DNA of 13,940 bases from Bacteroidales bacterium UBA5621 (GCA_002424525.1 DIKJ01000037.1:29240-43179); one strand, 5' to 3'; shown: positions 1 to 8,307, counted from the stretch's first letter. Notes: a model not told the origin generated them from the letters alone. Program-made: numbers and translations.

Positions 1-929
1 GTTCTGACAATGGTTCCGGTCACAGGGGACTTAATATAAAATGTCAGCAAAGCATACGAAACACCGGAAACGATCAGTATCAGCAGCATCTGATAAGTAT
101 TAAGAATACCGGCACTTAGTATAGCGACCAATATACCTGAGATTATACCGCCGCCGGTCTCAATTGAAAAAGATTTTCCTGGAGTATAATCTCTGGATAG
201 TCTGGCTGCCGAGATTAATTTGATAAAAGTAAAGCCCGAGATGGTACAGAATGGTAACAGCACGAGAAGAGTATAGATCATACTTGCCAGAAAGGAGGGT
301 GTCTCTCCCGTATCAAGAAACAGGCGGGAGAGCAGGAAAAACAGAAAAACAGAGACCAGCGGGCTCACGGAAAAGATCAGATTAATTCTTTTCAGGTCGT
401 ACAGGTTTGATTTGCCGGCTATTATAGATCCGATAGCCGAGGTAATCAGCCACGAAGCCAGAAAGGTACCGGTAATAAGTTCATACCCTCCCGTGATGTT
501 CATCATTTCCCTTATCAGCAAAAGCTGAAAAGCCGAACTGATAAAACCAACAATAAAAAGGTTGACCTTAATGCCTGCAGTATCGGTGTCATGAAATTTG
601 TTTCCGGTAGATGGGGTGTCTTGTTTTTCAAACAATCTCAGGTAATAAGAAAAGTGCCAGAGTAAATGAAATATACCGGCAAATGCCATGACCACACCGG
701 TTTCCACGTGCCATTTAAGCAGGAAGCCAGTGAAAGGGATATTCCATTTATAATTGATCTGAAGGGCAAGAAAAATTCCTGCGAGGGCTGTAAACAGGAA
801 TGTAAGGGCCAGGATCGAATTCCATAATTTCCTGTGTATCTGTATTGTATAGAAGCCGTTACGGTAAAGGAAATAACTGATCAGATATAATATAATTGCA
901 ATTGAGGATGTGCCCGCTACATGATACAT
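1..929 (-). CDS. Polytopic membrane protein, histidine-bearing N-terminal helices plus fused MFS/spermidine-synthase-like membrane domain (partial, C-terminus off the window)
   Basis: The reading frame is open from the ATG at 929 to the window edge and gives 309 residues with no stop. The start is fixed: an in-frame TGA lies just upstream, and the ATG follows the stop of the preceding gene by 2 bases, with GAGGA inside that gene as a possible ribosome site. Residues 1-100 form about three hydrophobic helices (roughly 5-22, 37-57, 70-97) with histidines at 3, 32, 74, 88 and 92; the segment around FHLLWHFSYY resembles b-type cytochrome or DUF4405-like membrane domains. Residues 121-300 form about six more helices and resemble the membrane half of prokaryotic fused MFS/spermidine synthase proteins (SSAFQLLLIREMM at 131-143, SFSIETGGGIISG at 253-265). 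The catalytic spermidine-synthase half, if present, would be left of the window. Heme binding and substrate are inference. It is almost certainly co-transcribed with the Memo-AMMECR1 gene. Confidence 0.72.
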   Translation of the reverse strand, partial: MYHVAGTSSIAIILYLISYFLYRNGFYTIQIHRKLWNSILALTFLFTALAGIFLALQINYKWNIPFTGFLLKWHVETGVVMAFAGIFHLLWHFSYYLRLFEKQDTPSTGNKFHDTDTAGIKVNLFIVGFISSAFQLLLIREMMNITGGYELITGTFLASWLITSAIGSIIAGKSNLYDLKRINLIFSVSPLVSVFLFFLLSRLFLDTGETPSFLASMIYTLLVLLPFCTISGFTFIKLISAARLSRDYTPGKSFSIETGGGIISGILVAILSAGILNTYQMLLILIVSGVSYALLTFYIKSPVTGTIVR

Positions 930-931
930 GG

Positions 932-2440
932 TTACTTTTTGTTTTCCTCAAGAACTAATCCCTCGTAAATATATATTTCGGCGTTTTTCCATCCGTCCCA
1001 TCCTAAACCAGCCTTGTCGCGCGATGTATAACCGAGGAACTCCTCGAGGCTCCAGCCGTTCTCTGTGGCAACCTGGGGGAGCATAGTTCCTGATCTGAAA
1101 TCTTTTTTAATATAGATGCCATGTTTGCCCGGTATTATTTCCTTAATATCATTTATCTTTCTGAGGGGGCCAAGAACGGTTATTTCCATCTCGGTTCTGG
1201 AATATTCCCTCTTTGTAAGAGGAGAGAACCGGGCATCTTCAAATGCTGAAGAGCAAGCTGATAAGGAAACAACTTCGTAGAGAGGGTCTGAAGAGACGAA
1301 TCTGCCAATGCAACCCCTCAATTTTCCGTCTATTTTCAGGGTGACAAAAGCACCCAGAGGCTTTCTGAATAATTCAGGAAGTGATTTTTCATCAGGGAGT
1401 ATTATTATTTGGTTGTCGAGCTTTGACTGTATGCTGCTGCGTGCTATTGAGAAGAGCATTTCGGTTTCCCGTTCTGTCAGGGAGAGATCATCAGTAAGGG
1501 AATTTGCAGCTGACGGCTTTTTGTTTTTTTCAATAACGGCAATCGCATGATATCCAACTACTTCATCCTTATTGCCATATCGGGTGTCTCCGGAGTTGCA
1601 ATAATCTATATGTTTATATTCGAGCTGGTCATTGCCTTCGGTAAGATACATAAGCAGGAGACCAGATGTCCAGCCGCACATGCTCGTTGAGAGTCCCGCA
1701 ATATTTCTTTCTGAGTTTTTCTTCAGTGTATTAAGAAATTCCTGGGGATTCCCTGATACAATGCTGTTGGCAGTAATGTCATCTATTTCCATGGCATCCT
1801 TGTAGGAGGGATAATGAGAGAAATCACTGCTGATAACAAAAAGATTGTCCTGCGTGAACCATGGCTTAAGAGCCTCCGCGATCTTCCTTATGCTGTTTAT
1901 ATTGTTGGTTCCAATAATGATCGGGACGATCATCGGATCTGATGCAAAATAGTACTGGATAAATGGTATCTGTACTTCCAGGCTGTGTTCCTGTGTATGG
2001 GCTGTAAGGGATGTGTTGAAAACCCTGTTCTCTTTGCTGAGTTTCCCGGCTATCTCTTTGTTTACGGTTATCTTCCCCAGGGGGGTAATAAAATCTCCTG
2101 AACCATATACTGAAGCGCCGTCGAACAGCATTATATGGCTTGAACCGATGATGAAGATGTTTTTAAGAGGTTTGTTCCTGTCGACGGCGGAAAAAGCGGA
2201 AGCGGCGGTATTGCCCGAAAAGACATAGCCGGCATGAGGGCTGATGATCGCTCTGACATTCTGGTTTCCGGAGCTTTTCACGCAGTTTTCGAAGTGACGG
2301 GAAAGATCGTTCGTGAGGGTTTCTTTATTGGCGGCGTAAAATCTTCCTGCAGCTGCCGGTTGACGGTCAGCCTGCCTGTTCTGGGAATAGCTTTCCATTA
2401 CAAGAAATATTAATATCAGAATAAAACAAACCTTTCGCAT
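932..2440 (-). CDS. Exported Memo-AMMECR1 fusion protein (AmmeMemoRadiSam system proteins B and A)
   Basis: This 502-residue protein joins two families of unknown biochemical role. Residues 1-20 look like a cleavable signal peptide (basic start, hydrophobic core, SYSQ end), so the protein should act outside the cytoplasm. Residues 25-305 are a Memo domain: PHAGY with H69, GSSH with H102, EHSLE with H152, SSDFSHY with H209 and MCGW with C255. These correspond to the conserved His/Cys pocket of MEMO1, related to class III ring-opening dioxygenases and reported to bind metal. Residues 320-495 are an AMMECR1 domain with the hallmark LRGCIG at 374-379 and DARFSPLT at 402-409. In bacteria these two domains co-occur with a radical SAM protein (AmmeMemoRadiSam); that third gene is not in this window. 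The gene lies between a SiaC-like gene upstream and the membrane protein 2 bases downstream. A -7 promoter match lies about 27 bases before the start. Family assignment is firm; the reaction is unknown. Confidence 0.93.
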   Translation of the reverse strand: MRKVCFILILIFLVMESYSQNRQADRQPAAAGRFYAANKETLTNDLSRHFENCVKSSGNQNVRAIISPHAGYVFSGNTAASAFSAVDRNKPLKNIFIIGSSHIMLFDGASVYGSGDFITPLGKITVNKEIAGKLSKENRVFNTSLTAHTQEHSLEVQIPFIQYYFASDPMIVPIIIGTNNINSIRKIAEALKPWFTQDNLFVISSDFSHYPSYKDAMEIDDITANSIVSGNPQEFLNTLKKNSERNIAGLSTSMCGWTSGLLLMYLTEGNDQLEYKHIDYCNSGDTRYGNKDEVVGYHAIAVIEKNKKPSAANSLTDDLSLTERETEMLFSIARSSIQSKLDNQIIILPDEKSLPELFRKPLGAFVTLKIDGKLRGCIGRFVSSDPLYEVVSLSACSSAFEDARFSPLTKREYSRTEMEITVLGPLRKINDIKEIIPGKHGIYIKKDFRSGTMLPQVATENGWSLEEFLGYTSRDKAGLGWDGWKNAEIYIYEGLVLEENKK

Positions 2441-2466
2441 TGTTCAAAAAAAATATAATGGCATAA

Positions 2467-2474
2467 CAAAGTTA
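2467..2474 (-). promoter_or_regulatory. Candidate -7 promoter element for the Memo-AMMECR1 gene
   Basis: The minus strand reads TAACTTTG, an exact match to the Bacteroidota -7 consensus TAnnTTTG, about 27 bases before the ATG at 2440. It sits in the 89-base gap after the SiaC-like gene, so the Memo operon may have its own promoter. No clean -33 TTTG is visible at the expected spacing. Confidence 0.4.
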
Positions 2475-2529
2475 GGCCAAAAAATTAAAAGATTCTATGG
2501 ATTTGCAGGATAAAAGGTCCCGGTGGTTT

Positions 2530-3030
2530 TTATATGAAGATCATCGATTCCTTGAGGATCTTGCCTTGTTCATCTGTGCCGTATATCTTCAAACCGACGC
2601 TTACTGTGGAATTGCTGATAACGTCGATCACAGGACTGAGATCGTCCTTGATATCCTCGATATCTTCAAAATCTTCGATCGGGAAGTATATATGAAGGAA
2701 AAGTACGTATTCAGGATTTTTGATCCCAGCCAGAACCTTGACAATTTTTGCCAGCCAGATGGAGGATGCAGTGTTGAAATATTCCAGATTAAGCCTGAGG
2801 TTGGTTGTGTGCCGGGGATTTTTCACATATTCGGTCACCCATTTAAAAACAGGCTCGAAAATCTTGATTGCATTTACAGGAATCGATTTGCCCGCAATAA
2901 TAAGTTCTCCTGTAAAGTGGTTAAGGTCGATCAGGGGAGATTTTTCTGTGGGGTCTACAAAAAGATTCTTCAGCTCGCTTGGGGGAATGGGCTCTTTCAT
3001 TTTTTTGCCGCTTCTGAATTTAAGTACCAT
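2530..3030 (-). CDS. SiaC-family (DUF1987) regulatory phosphoprotein
   Basis: This 166-residue protein has the DUF1987 pattern: GELIIAGKSIPVNAIKIFEPVFKW near residues 41-64 in two halves (strand, then helix), then LRLNLEYFNTASSIW near 78-92. In the characterised P. aeruginosa SiaC the threonine of this NT-S-S motif (Thr68) is phosphorylated by SiaB and dephosphorylated by the PP2C-like SiaA, and SiaC controls a diguanylate cyclase; T87 is the matching residue here. Neither partner is encoded in this window. The chain is about 40 residues longer than usual, with a C-terminal tail (about 130-166) I do not recognise. The start is uncertain: ATG 3030 is used here; a TTG at 3036 is possible but weak; ATG 3000 (MKEPIPP) would resemble the family N-terminus more closely. 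It is divergent from argS. Confidence 0.82.
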   Translation of the reverse strand: MVLKFRSGKKMKEPIPPSELKNLFVDPTEKSPLIDLNHFTGELIIAGKSIPVNAIKIFEPVFKWVTEYVKNPRHTTNLRLNLEYFNTASSIWLAKIVKVLAGIKNPEYVLFLHIYFPIEDFEDIEDIKDDLSPVIDVISNSTVSVGLKIYGTDEQGKILKESMIFI

Positions 3031-3074
3031 AATCAAAAATAAAACTTCTTTTAAGTTTATTCCATATCCTTTAT

Positions 3075-3082
3075 CAAAAATA
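3075..3082 (-). promoter_or_regulatory. Candidate -7 promoter element for the SiaC-like gene
   Basis: The minus strand reads TATTTTTG, an exact TAnnTTTG match, 45 bases before the ATG at 3030. A TTTG lies 13 bases further upstream, which is closer than the usual 19-21. The same octamer occurs again at 3034-3041, within an identical 12-bp context; that copy would suit the alternative start at 3000. Confidence 0.33.
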
Positions 3083-3208
3083 AATGAACAATTGTCAAAA
3101 ATTATCGCCAGTTCATAAATAAAACTGGCCTGTTTGAAAAAATGCCCGATTGGTCCTGATCCTTCTATCCCGGGATCTCTGTTTTATACGGCAATATTTT
3201 AAAAATGT

Positions 3209-3216
3209 TATATTTG
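3209..3216 (+). promoter_or_regulatory. -7 promoter element for argS-ffh-folD
   Basis: TATATTTG matches the Bacteroidota -7 consensus TAnnTTTG exactly and lies 24 bases before the ATG at 3240. Transcription would begin near 3222, so this element also rules out the longer in-frame ArgS start at 3150. A T-rich stretch (TTTT at 3182-3185) is the only candidate for the -33 box. Confidence 0.55.
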
Positions 3217-3239
3217 CAGGCGGAAAAACAGAGATATTA

Positions 3240-5027
3240 ATGGAGAGTGTCATTAAGAACTGCATTAAAGAGGCTATTAAAACCCTTTATAACAGTGATG
3301 CGGAGGATGAACTGATTCAGATTCAGGAGACAAGGAAAGATTTCAGGGGTGATTTTACCCTGGTTGTATTCCCCCTTCTGCGTTTTTCCAAAAATACCCC
3401 CGAGCAGACCGGGAAGGATATCGGAAGTTACCTGAGTGAAAAACTTCCGGCAGTAACCGGTTTCAATGTGATCAAGGGATTTCTCAACCTTGAGATATCC
3501 GACAGGTGGTGGATGGAATATTTCCGGACAACTGCAGGAGAAGAGGATCTTTTCAGTTATTGCAGGGTGGAGCATCCCGAAACTATTCTTGTCGAATACT
3601 CTTCGCCCAACACCAACAAACCGCTTCATCTTGGGCACATCCGTAATAATCTTCTTGGATATTCCTTGTTCAGGATCCTTTCTTCGTGTGGCCATAACGT
3701 TTACAAAACCAACATAGTAAACGACCGGGGCATTCATATCTGCAAGTCGATGCTCGCCTGGCAGAAATATAGCAATGGAGAGACTCCACAGAGTACTGGC
3801 ATGAAGGGCGACCATTTTGTCGGGAAGTATTATGTGACTTTTGAACGGGAGTACAAGGCTCAGATTGAAGAACTGGCCCAGCAGGGAACAGGAGAGGCTG
3901 AAGCCAGGAATTCAGCTCCGCTGATGCAGGAAGCAAGAGATATGCTTGTCAAATGGGAAGCCGGAGACAAGGAGATTGTAGATCTATGGAGAATGATGAA
4001 TTCATGGGTTTACGAGGGATTTGAAGAGACTTACAGAATGCTGGGGGTCGATTTTGACAAAATATACTACGAATCAGAAACCTACAAGACAGGAAAGGAG
4101 ATAGTCCTTTCCGCTCTCAGGGATAAGATCCTTTACAGTCACAATGATAATTCAATCTGGGCAGACCTTACGGCCGAAGGGCTGGACCATAAGGTTTTAC
4201 AACGCTCCGATGGTACTGCAGTATATATTACACAGGATCTCGGCACCGCTGTGGCGCGCCACAAGGACTACGGGTTTGAGAAGACGATATATGTGGTTGG
4301 CAACGAACAGAATTATCATTTCCAGGTGCTGAGGGTGCTTATGAAAAAGCTTGGATATGAGTGGGCAGATGGACTAATCCATTTTTCATACGGAATGGTT
4401 GAACTGCCGGATGGTAAAATGAAATCACGAGAAGGAACTACCGTCGATGCTGATGACCTCATAAAGGAGATGAAGGAGACGGCCAGGGATGTGTCAATGG
4501 AACTGGGCAAGCTGTCCGGCTTTTCGGAGGAGGAGAAGGCTGATATCTTCAGGAAAATAGGGCTTGGGGCTCTCAAGTACTACATTCTTAAGGTTGATCC
4601 CCATAAAAACATGACTTTCAATCCGGTTGAGTCAATCGATTTTAATGGCAATACAGGCCCCTTTATTCAGTACACCTACGCCAGGATAGGATCGGTCTAC
4701 CGCAAGGCCGGAGAGATGGGGATTGAGCCGGATATCTCTCAGCTTATGAGTACCAGGCCGGGACAGAAGGAGATAGATCTCATTAAGCTTCTACGGAGAT
4801 TTCCCGTTACGGTAAGAGAAGCCGCTGCGGCGTACAGTCCTGCCATGATTGCCAATTATTGTTATGAGCTTTCAAAGGAATACAATCAGTTCTACCACGA
4901 TTTTTCCATCCTTGGTGAGGAAAATATGGCTTTGAGGAATTTCAGGCTTATCCTTTCCGGACTGACAAGCCGTGTTCTCTCCTCTGGTATGTGGCTTCTG
5001 GGGATTGAAATGCCTGAGCGAATGTAA
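3240..5027 (+). CDS. argS: Arginyl-tRNA synthetase
   Basis: ArgS attaches arginine to tRNA-Arg in the cytoplasm using ATP. The 595-residue protein is full length for this class I enzyme. The N-terminal tRNA-binding (Arg-S) domain covers about 1-85. The catalytic Rossmann fold includes EYSSPNTNKPLHLGH at 119-133, with the HIGH signature as HLGH at 130-133. The KMSKS loop appears as DGKMKSREGT at 391-400, a form common in bacterial ArgRS. The insert around 467-484 (DFNGNTGPFIQYTYARIG) is typical. The C-terminal helical DALR anticodon-binding domain covers about 485-595 and ends in the family's usual LLGIEMPERM. The frame extends upstream to 3150, but the extra 30 residues look unlike the family and precede the promoter at 3209, so ATG 3240 is chosen. 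ffh follows after 31 bases. Confidence 0.97.
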   Translation: MESVIKNCIKEAIKTLYNSDAEDELIQIQETRKDFRGDFTLVVFPLLRFSKNTPEQTGKDIGSYLSEKLPAVTGFNVIKGFLNLEISDRWWMEYFRTTAGEEDLFSYCRVEHPETILVEYSSPNTNKPLHLGHIRNNLLGYSLFRILSSCGHNVYKTNIVNDRGIHICKSMLAWQKYSNGETPQSTGMKGDHFVGKYYVTFEREYKAQIEELAQQGTGEAEARNSAPLMQEARDMLVKWEAGDKEIVDLWRMMNSWVYEGFEETYRMLGVDFDKIYYESETYKTGKEIVLSALRDKILYSHNDNSIWADLTAEGLDHKVLQRSDGTAVYITQDLGTAVARHKDYGFEKTIYVVGNEQNYHFQVLRVLMKKLGYEWADGLIHFSYGMVELPDGKMKSREGTTVDADDLIKEMKETARDVSMELGKLSGFSEEEKADIFRKIGLGALKYYILKVDPHKNMTFNPVESIDFNGNTGPFIQYTYARIGSVYRKAGEMGIEPDISQLMSTRPGQKEIDLIKLLRRFPVTVREAAAAYSPAMIANYCYELSKEYNQFYHDFSILGEENMALRNFRLILSGLTSRVLSSGMWLLGIEMPERM

Positions 5028-5058
5028 AATTTGTCTGAAACCATTTTAGTGTGTAATT

Positions 5059-6381
5059 ATGTTCGAAAACCTTAGTGAACGCCTCGAGAAATCCTTTAAA
5101 ATTCTGAAAGGGCATGGTCGAATTTCCGAGATTAACGTTGCTGAAACACTTAAAGAGGTACGCAGGGCGCTGCTCGATGCCGACGTTAATTTTAAGATAG
5201 CCAAGCAGTTTACCGATACGGTCAAGGAGAAGGCATTGGGGCAGGAGGTCCTGAAGTCGGTCAATCCTGCCCAGATGATGGTCAAACTGGTTCACGACGA
5301 GCTCGCAGAGCTTATGGGAGGCGATAAAAGCGATATCAATATCAAGGTCAATCCGGCCATAATATTGATTGCCGGTCTTCAGGGCTCAGGAAAAACCACA
5401 TTCAGCGGAAAGCTTGCACAATGGGTGAAAAGCAAGAGGGGTAAACACCCCCTGCTTGTAGCGGGCGACGTGTACCGTCCTGCGGCCATCGAACAGCTTA
5501 AGATCATTGGAACACAGATTGAGGTGCCGGTCTATACTGAGGACGGAAATATGAATCCCGTACAGATTGCTAAAAATTCAATCAGGGAAGCAAAAACTAA
5601 AGGCTTTGATGTTGTTATCATCGATACTGCGGGCCGGCTCGCCATCGACGAAAGCATGATGACCGAGATCTCTTCAGTAAAGGAAGCGGTAAATCCTCAC
5701 GAAATACTGTTCGTGGTTGATTCGATGACAGGACAGGACGCAGTAAATACTGCGAGGGAGTTCAACGAGCGACTCGATTTCAACGGAGTTGTCCTGACCA
5801 AACTTGACGGCGATACCCGGGGCGGTGCGGCCCTGTCAATCAAATCCGTCGTGAACAAACCCATAAAGTTCGTAAGTACGGGTGAAAAGATGGATGCGAT
5901 AGATATTTTCTATCCGGAACGAATGGCTGACAGGATCCTCGGAATGGGGGATATTGTGTCGCTTGTTGAGAAGGCACAGGAACAATACGACTCCGAAGAA
6001 GCCAGGAAACTCCAGAAGAAGATAGCAAAAAATCAGTTCGACTTCAACGATTTCATATCACAGATACAGCAGATCAAGAAGATGGGAAATGTAAAGGACC
6101 TTATGTCGATGATCCCTGGTGTCGGTAAGGCTGTAAAGGATCTTGATATTGACGATGATGCTTTTAAAAGCATAGAAGCAATTATCAGAAGTATGACACC
6201 TGAAGAGAGAGTCAATCCGATGGTGCTTAACGGAAGCAGGCGCAAGAGAATTGCATTGGGAAGCGGCACAACGGTACAGGATGTGAACAAGCTCCTGAAA
6301 CAGTTTGACGAGACGAGGAAAATGATGAGGATGATGACAAAGGGAGGAAATGTCTCACAGCTGATGGCAAATAGAAGATAA
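5059..6381 (+). CDS. ffh: Signal recognition particle GTPase Ffh (SRP54)
   Basis: Ffh binds 4.5S RNA and the signal sequences of nascent membrane proteins and docks them, through GTP-dependent pairing with FtsY, at the inner membrane. The 440-residue protein shows the complete layout: N domain about 1-90 (including ALLDADVN at 37-44), then the G domain with P-loop GLQGSGKT at 106-113, DVYRPAA at 137-143, DTAGR at 189-193, TKLDGDTRGG at 247-256, and an M domain from about 297. The M domain has KMGNVKDLMSMIPGVGK at 341-357, then the RNA-binding SGSRRKRIA-like segment (NGSRRKRIALGSGT at 391-404) and the methionine-rich end KMMRMM at 421-426. Length is normal. It sits 31 bases after argS and 3 bases before folD. 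The 4.5S RNA gene was not seen here. Confidence 0.97.
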   Translation: MFENLSERLEKSFKILKGHGRISEINVAETLKEVRRALLDADVNFKIAKQFTDTVKEKALGQEVLKSVNPAQMMVKLVHDELAELMGGDKSDINIKVNPAIILIAGLQGSGKTTFSGKLAQWVKSKRGKHPLLVAGDVYRPAAIEQLKIIGTQIEVPVYTEDGNMNPVQIAKNSIREAKTKGFDVVIIDTAGRLAIDESMMTEISSVKEAVNPHEILFVVDSMTGQDAVNTAREFNERLDFNGVVLTKLDGDTRGGAALSIKSVVNKPIKFVSTGEKMDAIDIFYPERMADRILGMGDIVSLVEKAQEQYDSEEARKLQKKIAKNQFDFNDFISQIQQIKKMGNVKDLMSMIPGVGKAVKDLDIDDDAFKSIEAIIRSMTPEERVNPMVLNGSRRKRIALGSGTTVQDVNKLLKQFDETRKMMRMMTKGGNVSQLMANRR

Positions 6382-6384
6382 CCC

Positions 6385-7254
6385 ATGTATAAAATAATAG
6401 ACGGAAGGAAAACAGCATCGGAAATTAAATCCGAAATTGCTGAAGCAGTTACTAAAATGAAGCAGGAGGGCCGGCGGGTGCCGCACCTGGCAGCAATTCT
6501 TGTCGGAAACGATGGCGCCAGCGAGACATACGTGGCCAACAAGGTAAAGGACTGCAATCAGGTGGGTTTTAAATCGACTCTCCTGAGGTTCGGTACCGGC
6601 ATAACCGAAGCCGTGTTGCTTGAGGAGATAGCCCGGCTCAACGGGAATGATGATATTGACGGATTTATCGTCCAGCTGCCGTTACCCGTACATATAGAAG
6701 AGAACAAGGTTATTGAGGCAATCGATCCTGCGAAGGATGCAGATGGGTTTCATCCCGTGAACCTTGGCAAAATGATGATCGGGCTTCCCTGTTTCCTTCC
6801 GGCGACACCGTACGGCATTACCGAGCTTATAAAAAGATACGGTATAGAGACTTCCGGCAGGCTTTGTGTTGTGGCTGGACGCAGCAATATTGTCGGCCGT
6901 CCTGTCAGTATCCTTTTGTCCCAGAAAGGTATGGATGCAACGGTTATAGTCACCCACAGCCGGACCAGGGATCTGGCAGGTATTCTCAGGCAGGCAGATA
7001 TTATTATTGCCGCCATAGGCTCTCCCTCTTTCGTTAAAGCCGAAATGGTGAAACAAGGGGCTGTGATAATAGATGTAGGGACCACCCGCATCCCATCTCC
7101 GGACAGCAAATCAGGCTTTAAGCTTGCCGGTGACGTTGATTTTGAGAATGTTGCCCCAAAATGCTCATTCATTACCCCGGTACCGGGCGGAGTGGGCCCG
7201 ATGACCAGGGTTTCGCTCCTGAGAAATACACTTATGGCAGCAGCGAACAGGTAA
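6385..7254 (+). CDS. folD: Methylenetetrahydrofolate dehydrogenase / methenyltetrahydrofolate cyclohydrolase
   Basis: FolD catalyses NADP-dependent oxidation of 5,10-methylene-THF and hydrolysis of methenyl-THF to 10-formyl-THF, supplying one-carbon units for purines and formyl-Met-tRNA. The 289-residue protein has the family's usual size. Visible sites: [10 protein letters not shown] with Y49 and the catalytic lysine K53; GFIVQLPLP with Q97 at 93-101; the DADGFHP loop with D120 at 118-124; the dinucleotide-binding GRSNIVGRP at 165-173; and the closing signature [10 protein letters not shown] at 265-274. The ATG comes 3 bases after the ffh stop, so the two are translationally close and surely co-transcribed. 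It ends convergently with the PD40 lipoprotein gene, with only 16 bases between the stops and no clear terminator hairpin. Confidence 0.97.
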   Translation: MYKIIDGRKTASEIKSEIAEAVTKMKQEGRRVPHLAAILVGNDGASETYVANKVKDCNQVGFKSTLLRFGTGITEAVLLEEIARLNGNDDIDGFIVQLPLPVHIEENKVIEAIDPAKDADGFHPVNLGKMMIGLPCFLPATPYGITELIKRYGIETSGRLCVVAGRSNIVGRPVSILLSQKGMDATVIVTHSRTRDLAGILRQADIIIAAIGSPSFVKAEMVKQGAVIIDVGTTRIPSPDSKSGFKLAGDVDFENVAPKCSFITPVPGGVGPMTRVSLLRNTLMAAANR

Positions 7255-7270
7255 GATAAGGCGGAATTGA

Positions 7271-8275
7271 TTATTTATCCGGGAATTCGATTCCTGTAAG
7301 GTAGAGATCAAACCCACCTTTGCCTCCCGGCCTGTCAGAAGAGAAGATCATGAAGTGATTTGTGAAATCCTGAGATGTCCCGAGAACCGGTCTGTATTCA
7401 TCTGAAGAAGTATTGATCTCAGGCCCGAAATTAACCGGAGAGCTCCAGTTTCCCCCGCTGAAAAGAGAATAGTACAGATCATATCCCCCATAACCTCCCG
7501 GGCGGTTTGATGCGAAGACCATGATACTCCTGTGGACATAAGGACATTTTGTCTCGCCTTCACTGGTCAGGCTTCCAATCAGTACGGAGGGAGCATGATT
7601 GAGGTTATACCAGGCCTCCGGGGTTGTTCCGGGTGGCCTTGCATGACGATAAATCCTGAAACTGCCATCCCTGTCCGATGAAAAATAGATGGTATCCTGG
7701 CTGGTGCCAAAGCAGATATAAGCATCATCGGATGAGGTGTTCAGAAGTGTTAAAGGGAAAGGCCCGTTAATGGAAGGGAGGGCCGACCCGAAGTAGGGAA
7801 GGTGTTTGAGATAATAAAAATCCAGATTTCCTTCATTGTTAACTGTTGAATAAATAAAGTATCCATATCCGTCAACAGAACTGAAAAAAGAGTAGGGACC
7901 AAACTCATCTTCAGGGGTGTTCGTTTTGGAAAAAATGGAATTATAGAAAGGATTGCCGGCCATTTCAGAATTAACGGAAAAGTTTCCGTTGGTCTGATCG
8001 AATGTAAATGTGATCAGACCCTGTACGAGGTCAAACTGACCATCCGGGCTCCCCCTGTTGCTCGAAAAGATAACCGGAATCGCACCGTGCAATTGCGGCA
8101 GATTCATGTTATAATCATCACCGGAAGAGTTTATGCCCGAAAGGTTTATTACAGTGTCCGGAAAGCTTCCCAACAGGTGTTCAACAGGATTTTCGCTCTT
8201 CTTGCAGCCATAAAAAGGATAAAACATAATTAAAGCACAGAATATCAATGATATGTTAAAACAGTTTCTGGCCAT
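7271..8275 (-). CDS. Lipoprotein with PD40 (WD40-like) beta-propeller repeats
   Basis: The 334-residue product begins with a lipoprotein signal: MARNC, a hydrophobic stretch to about 20, then the lipobox FYGC with lipidated C24, so it should sit on the inner or outer membrane facing the periplasm or surface. The rest is mostly beta strand and carries at least four PD40/TolB-like blades with the SSxR...DG...DLY pattern: about 69-83 ([15 protein letters not shown]), 197-210, 251-270 ([16 protein letters not shown]) and 309-326 ([16 protein letters not shown]). Such proteins are common in Bacteroidota, often with OmpA-like or gliding-related partners, but none is next to this gene, and its ligand is unknown. 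A GTG at 8308 would extend the frame, but it overlaps the -7 element at 8308-8315, so ATG 8275 is preferred. It forms a single-gene unit, divergent from the TPR gene. Confidence 0.85.
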   Translation of the reverse strand: MARNCFNISLIFCALIMFYPFYGCKKSENPVEHLLGSFPDTVINLSGINSSGDDYNMNLPQLHGAIPVIFSSNRGSPDGQFDLVQGLITFTFDQTNGNFSVNSEMAGNPFYNSIFSKTNTPEDEFGPYSFFSSVDGYGYFIYSTVNNEGNLDFYYLKHLPYFGSALPSINGPFPLTLLNTSSDDAYICFGTSQDTIYFSSDRDGSFRIYRHARPPGTTPEAWYNLNHAPSVLIGSLTSEGETKCPYVHRSIMVFASNRPGGYGGYDLYYSLFSGGNWSSPVNFGPEINTSSDEYRPVLGTSQDFTNHFMIFSSDRPGGKGGFDLYLTGIEFPDK

Positions 8276-8307
8276 GTTAATATATTTCCCGGGAAAAACT
8301 TCTGTCA

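Noticed and set aside
2497..3042. Plus-strand open frame of 181 codons over the SiaC-like gene
   Set aside because: It lies antisense to a gene with clear DUF1987 motifs, and its translation resembles no family I know.
3150..3239. Thirty-residue N-terminal extension of ArgS
   Set aside because: It precedes the -7 promoter element at 3209-3216, does not resemble ArgS N-termini, and ATG 3240 gives the normal length.
3237..3815. Minus-strand open frame of 192 codons inside argS
   Set aside because: It is a shadow of the argS reading frame with no recognisable domain.
4316..4576. Possible loss of the KMSKS loop in ArgS
   Set aside because: The KMKSREGT form is common in bacterial arginyl-tRNA synthetases and does not suggest inactivity.
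6033..6557. Minus-strand hydrophobic frame across the ffh/folD junction
   Set aside because: It is antisense to the Ffh M domain and FolD N-terminus; the apparent hydrophobicity comes from reversed codons of charged helices.
7255..7300. Short hairpin (GGAAT/ATTCC) near the folD end as a shared terminator
   Set aside because: The stem is only 5 bp, lies inside the opposing coding region and has no T-run.
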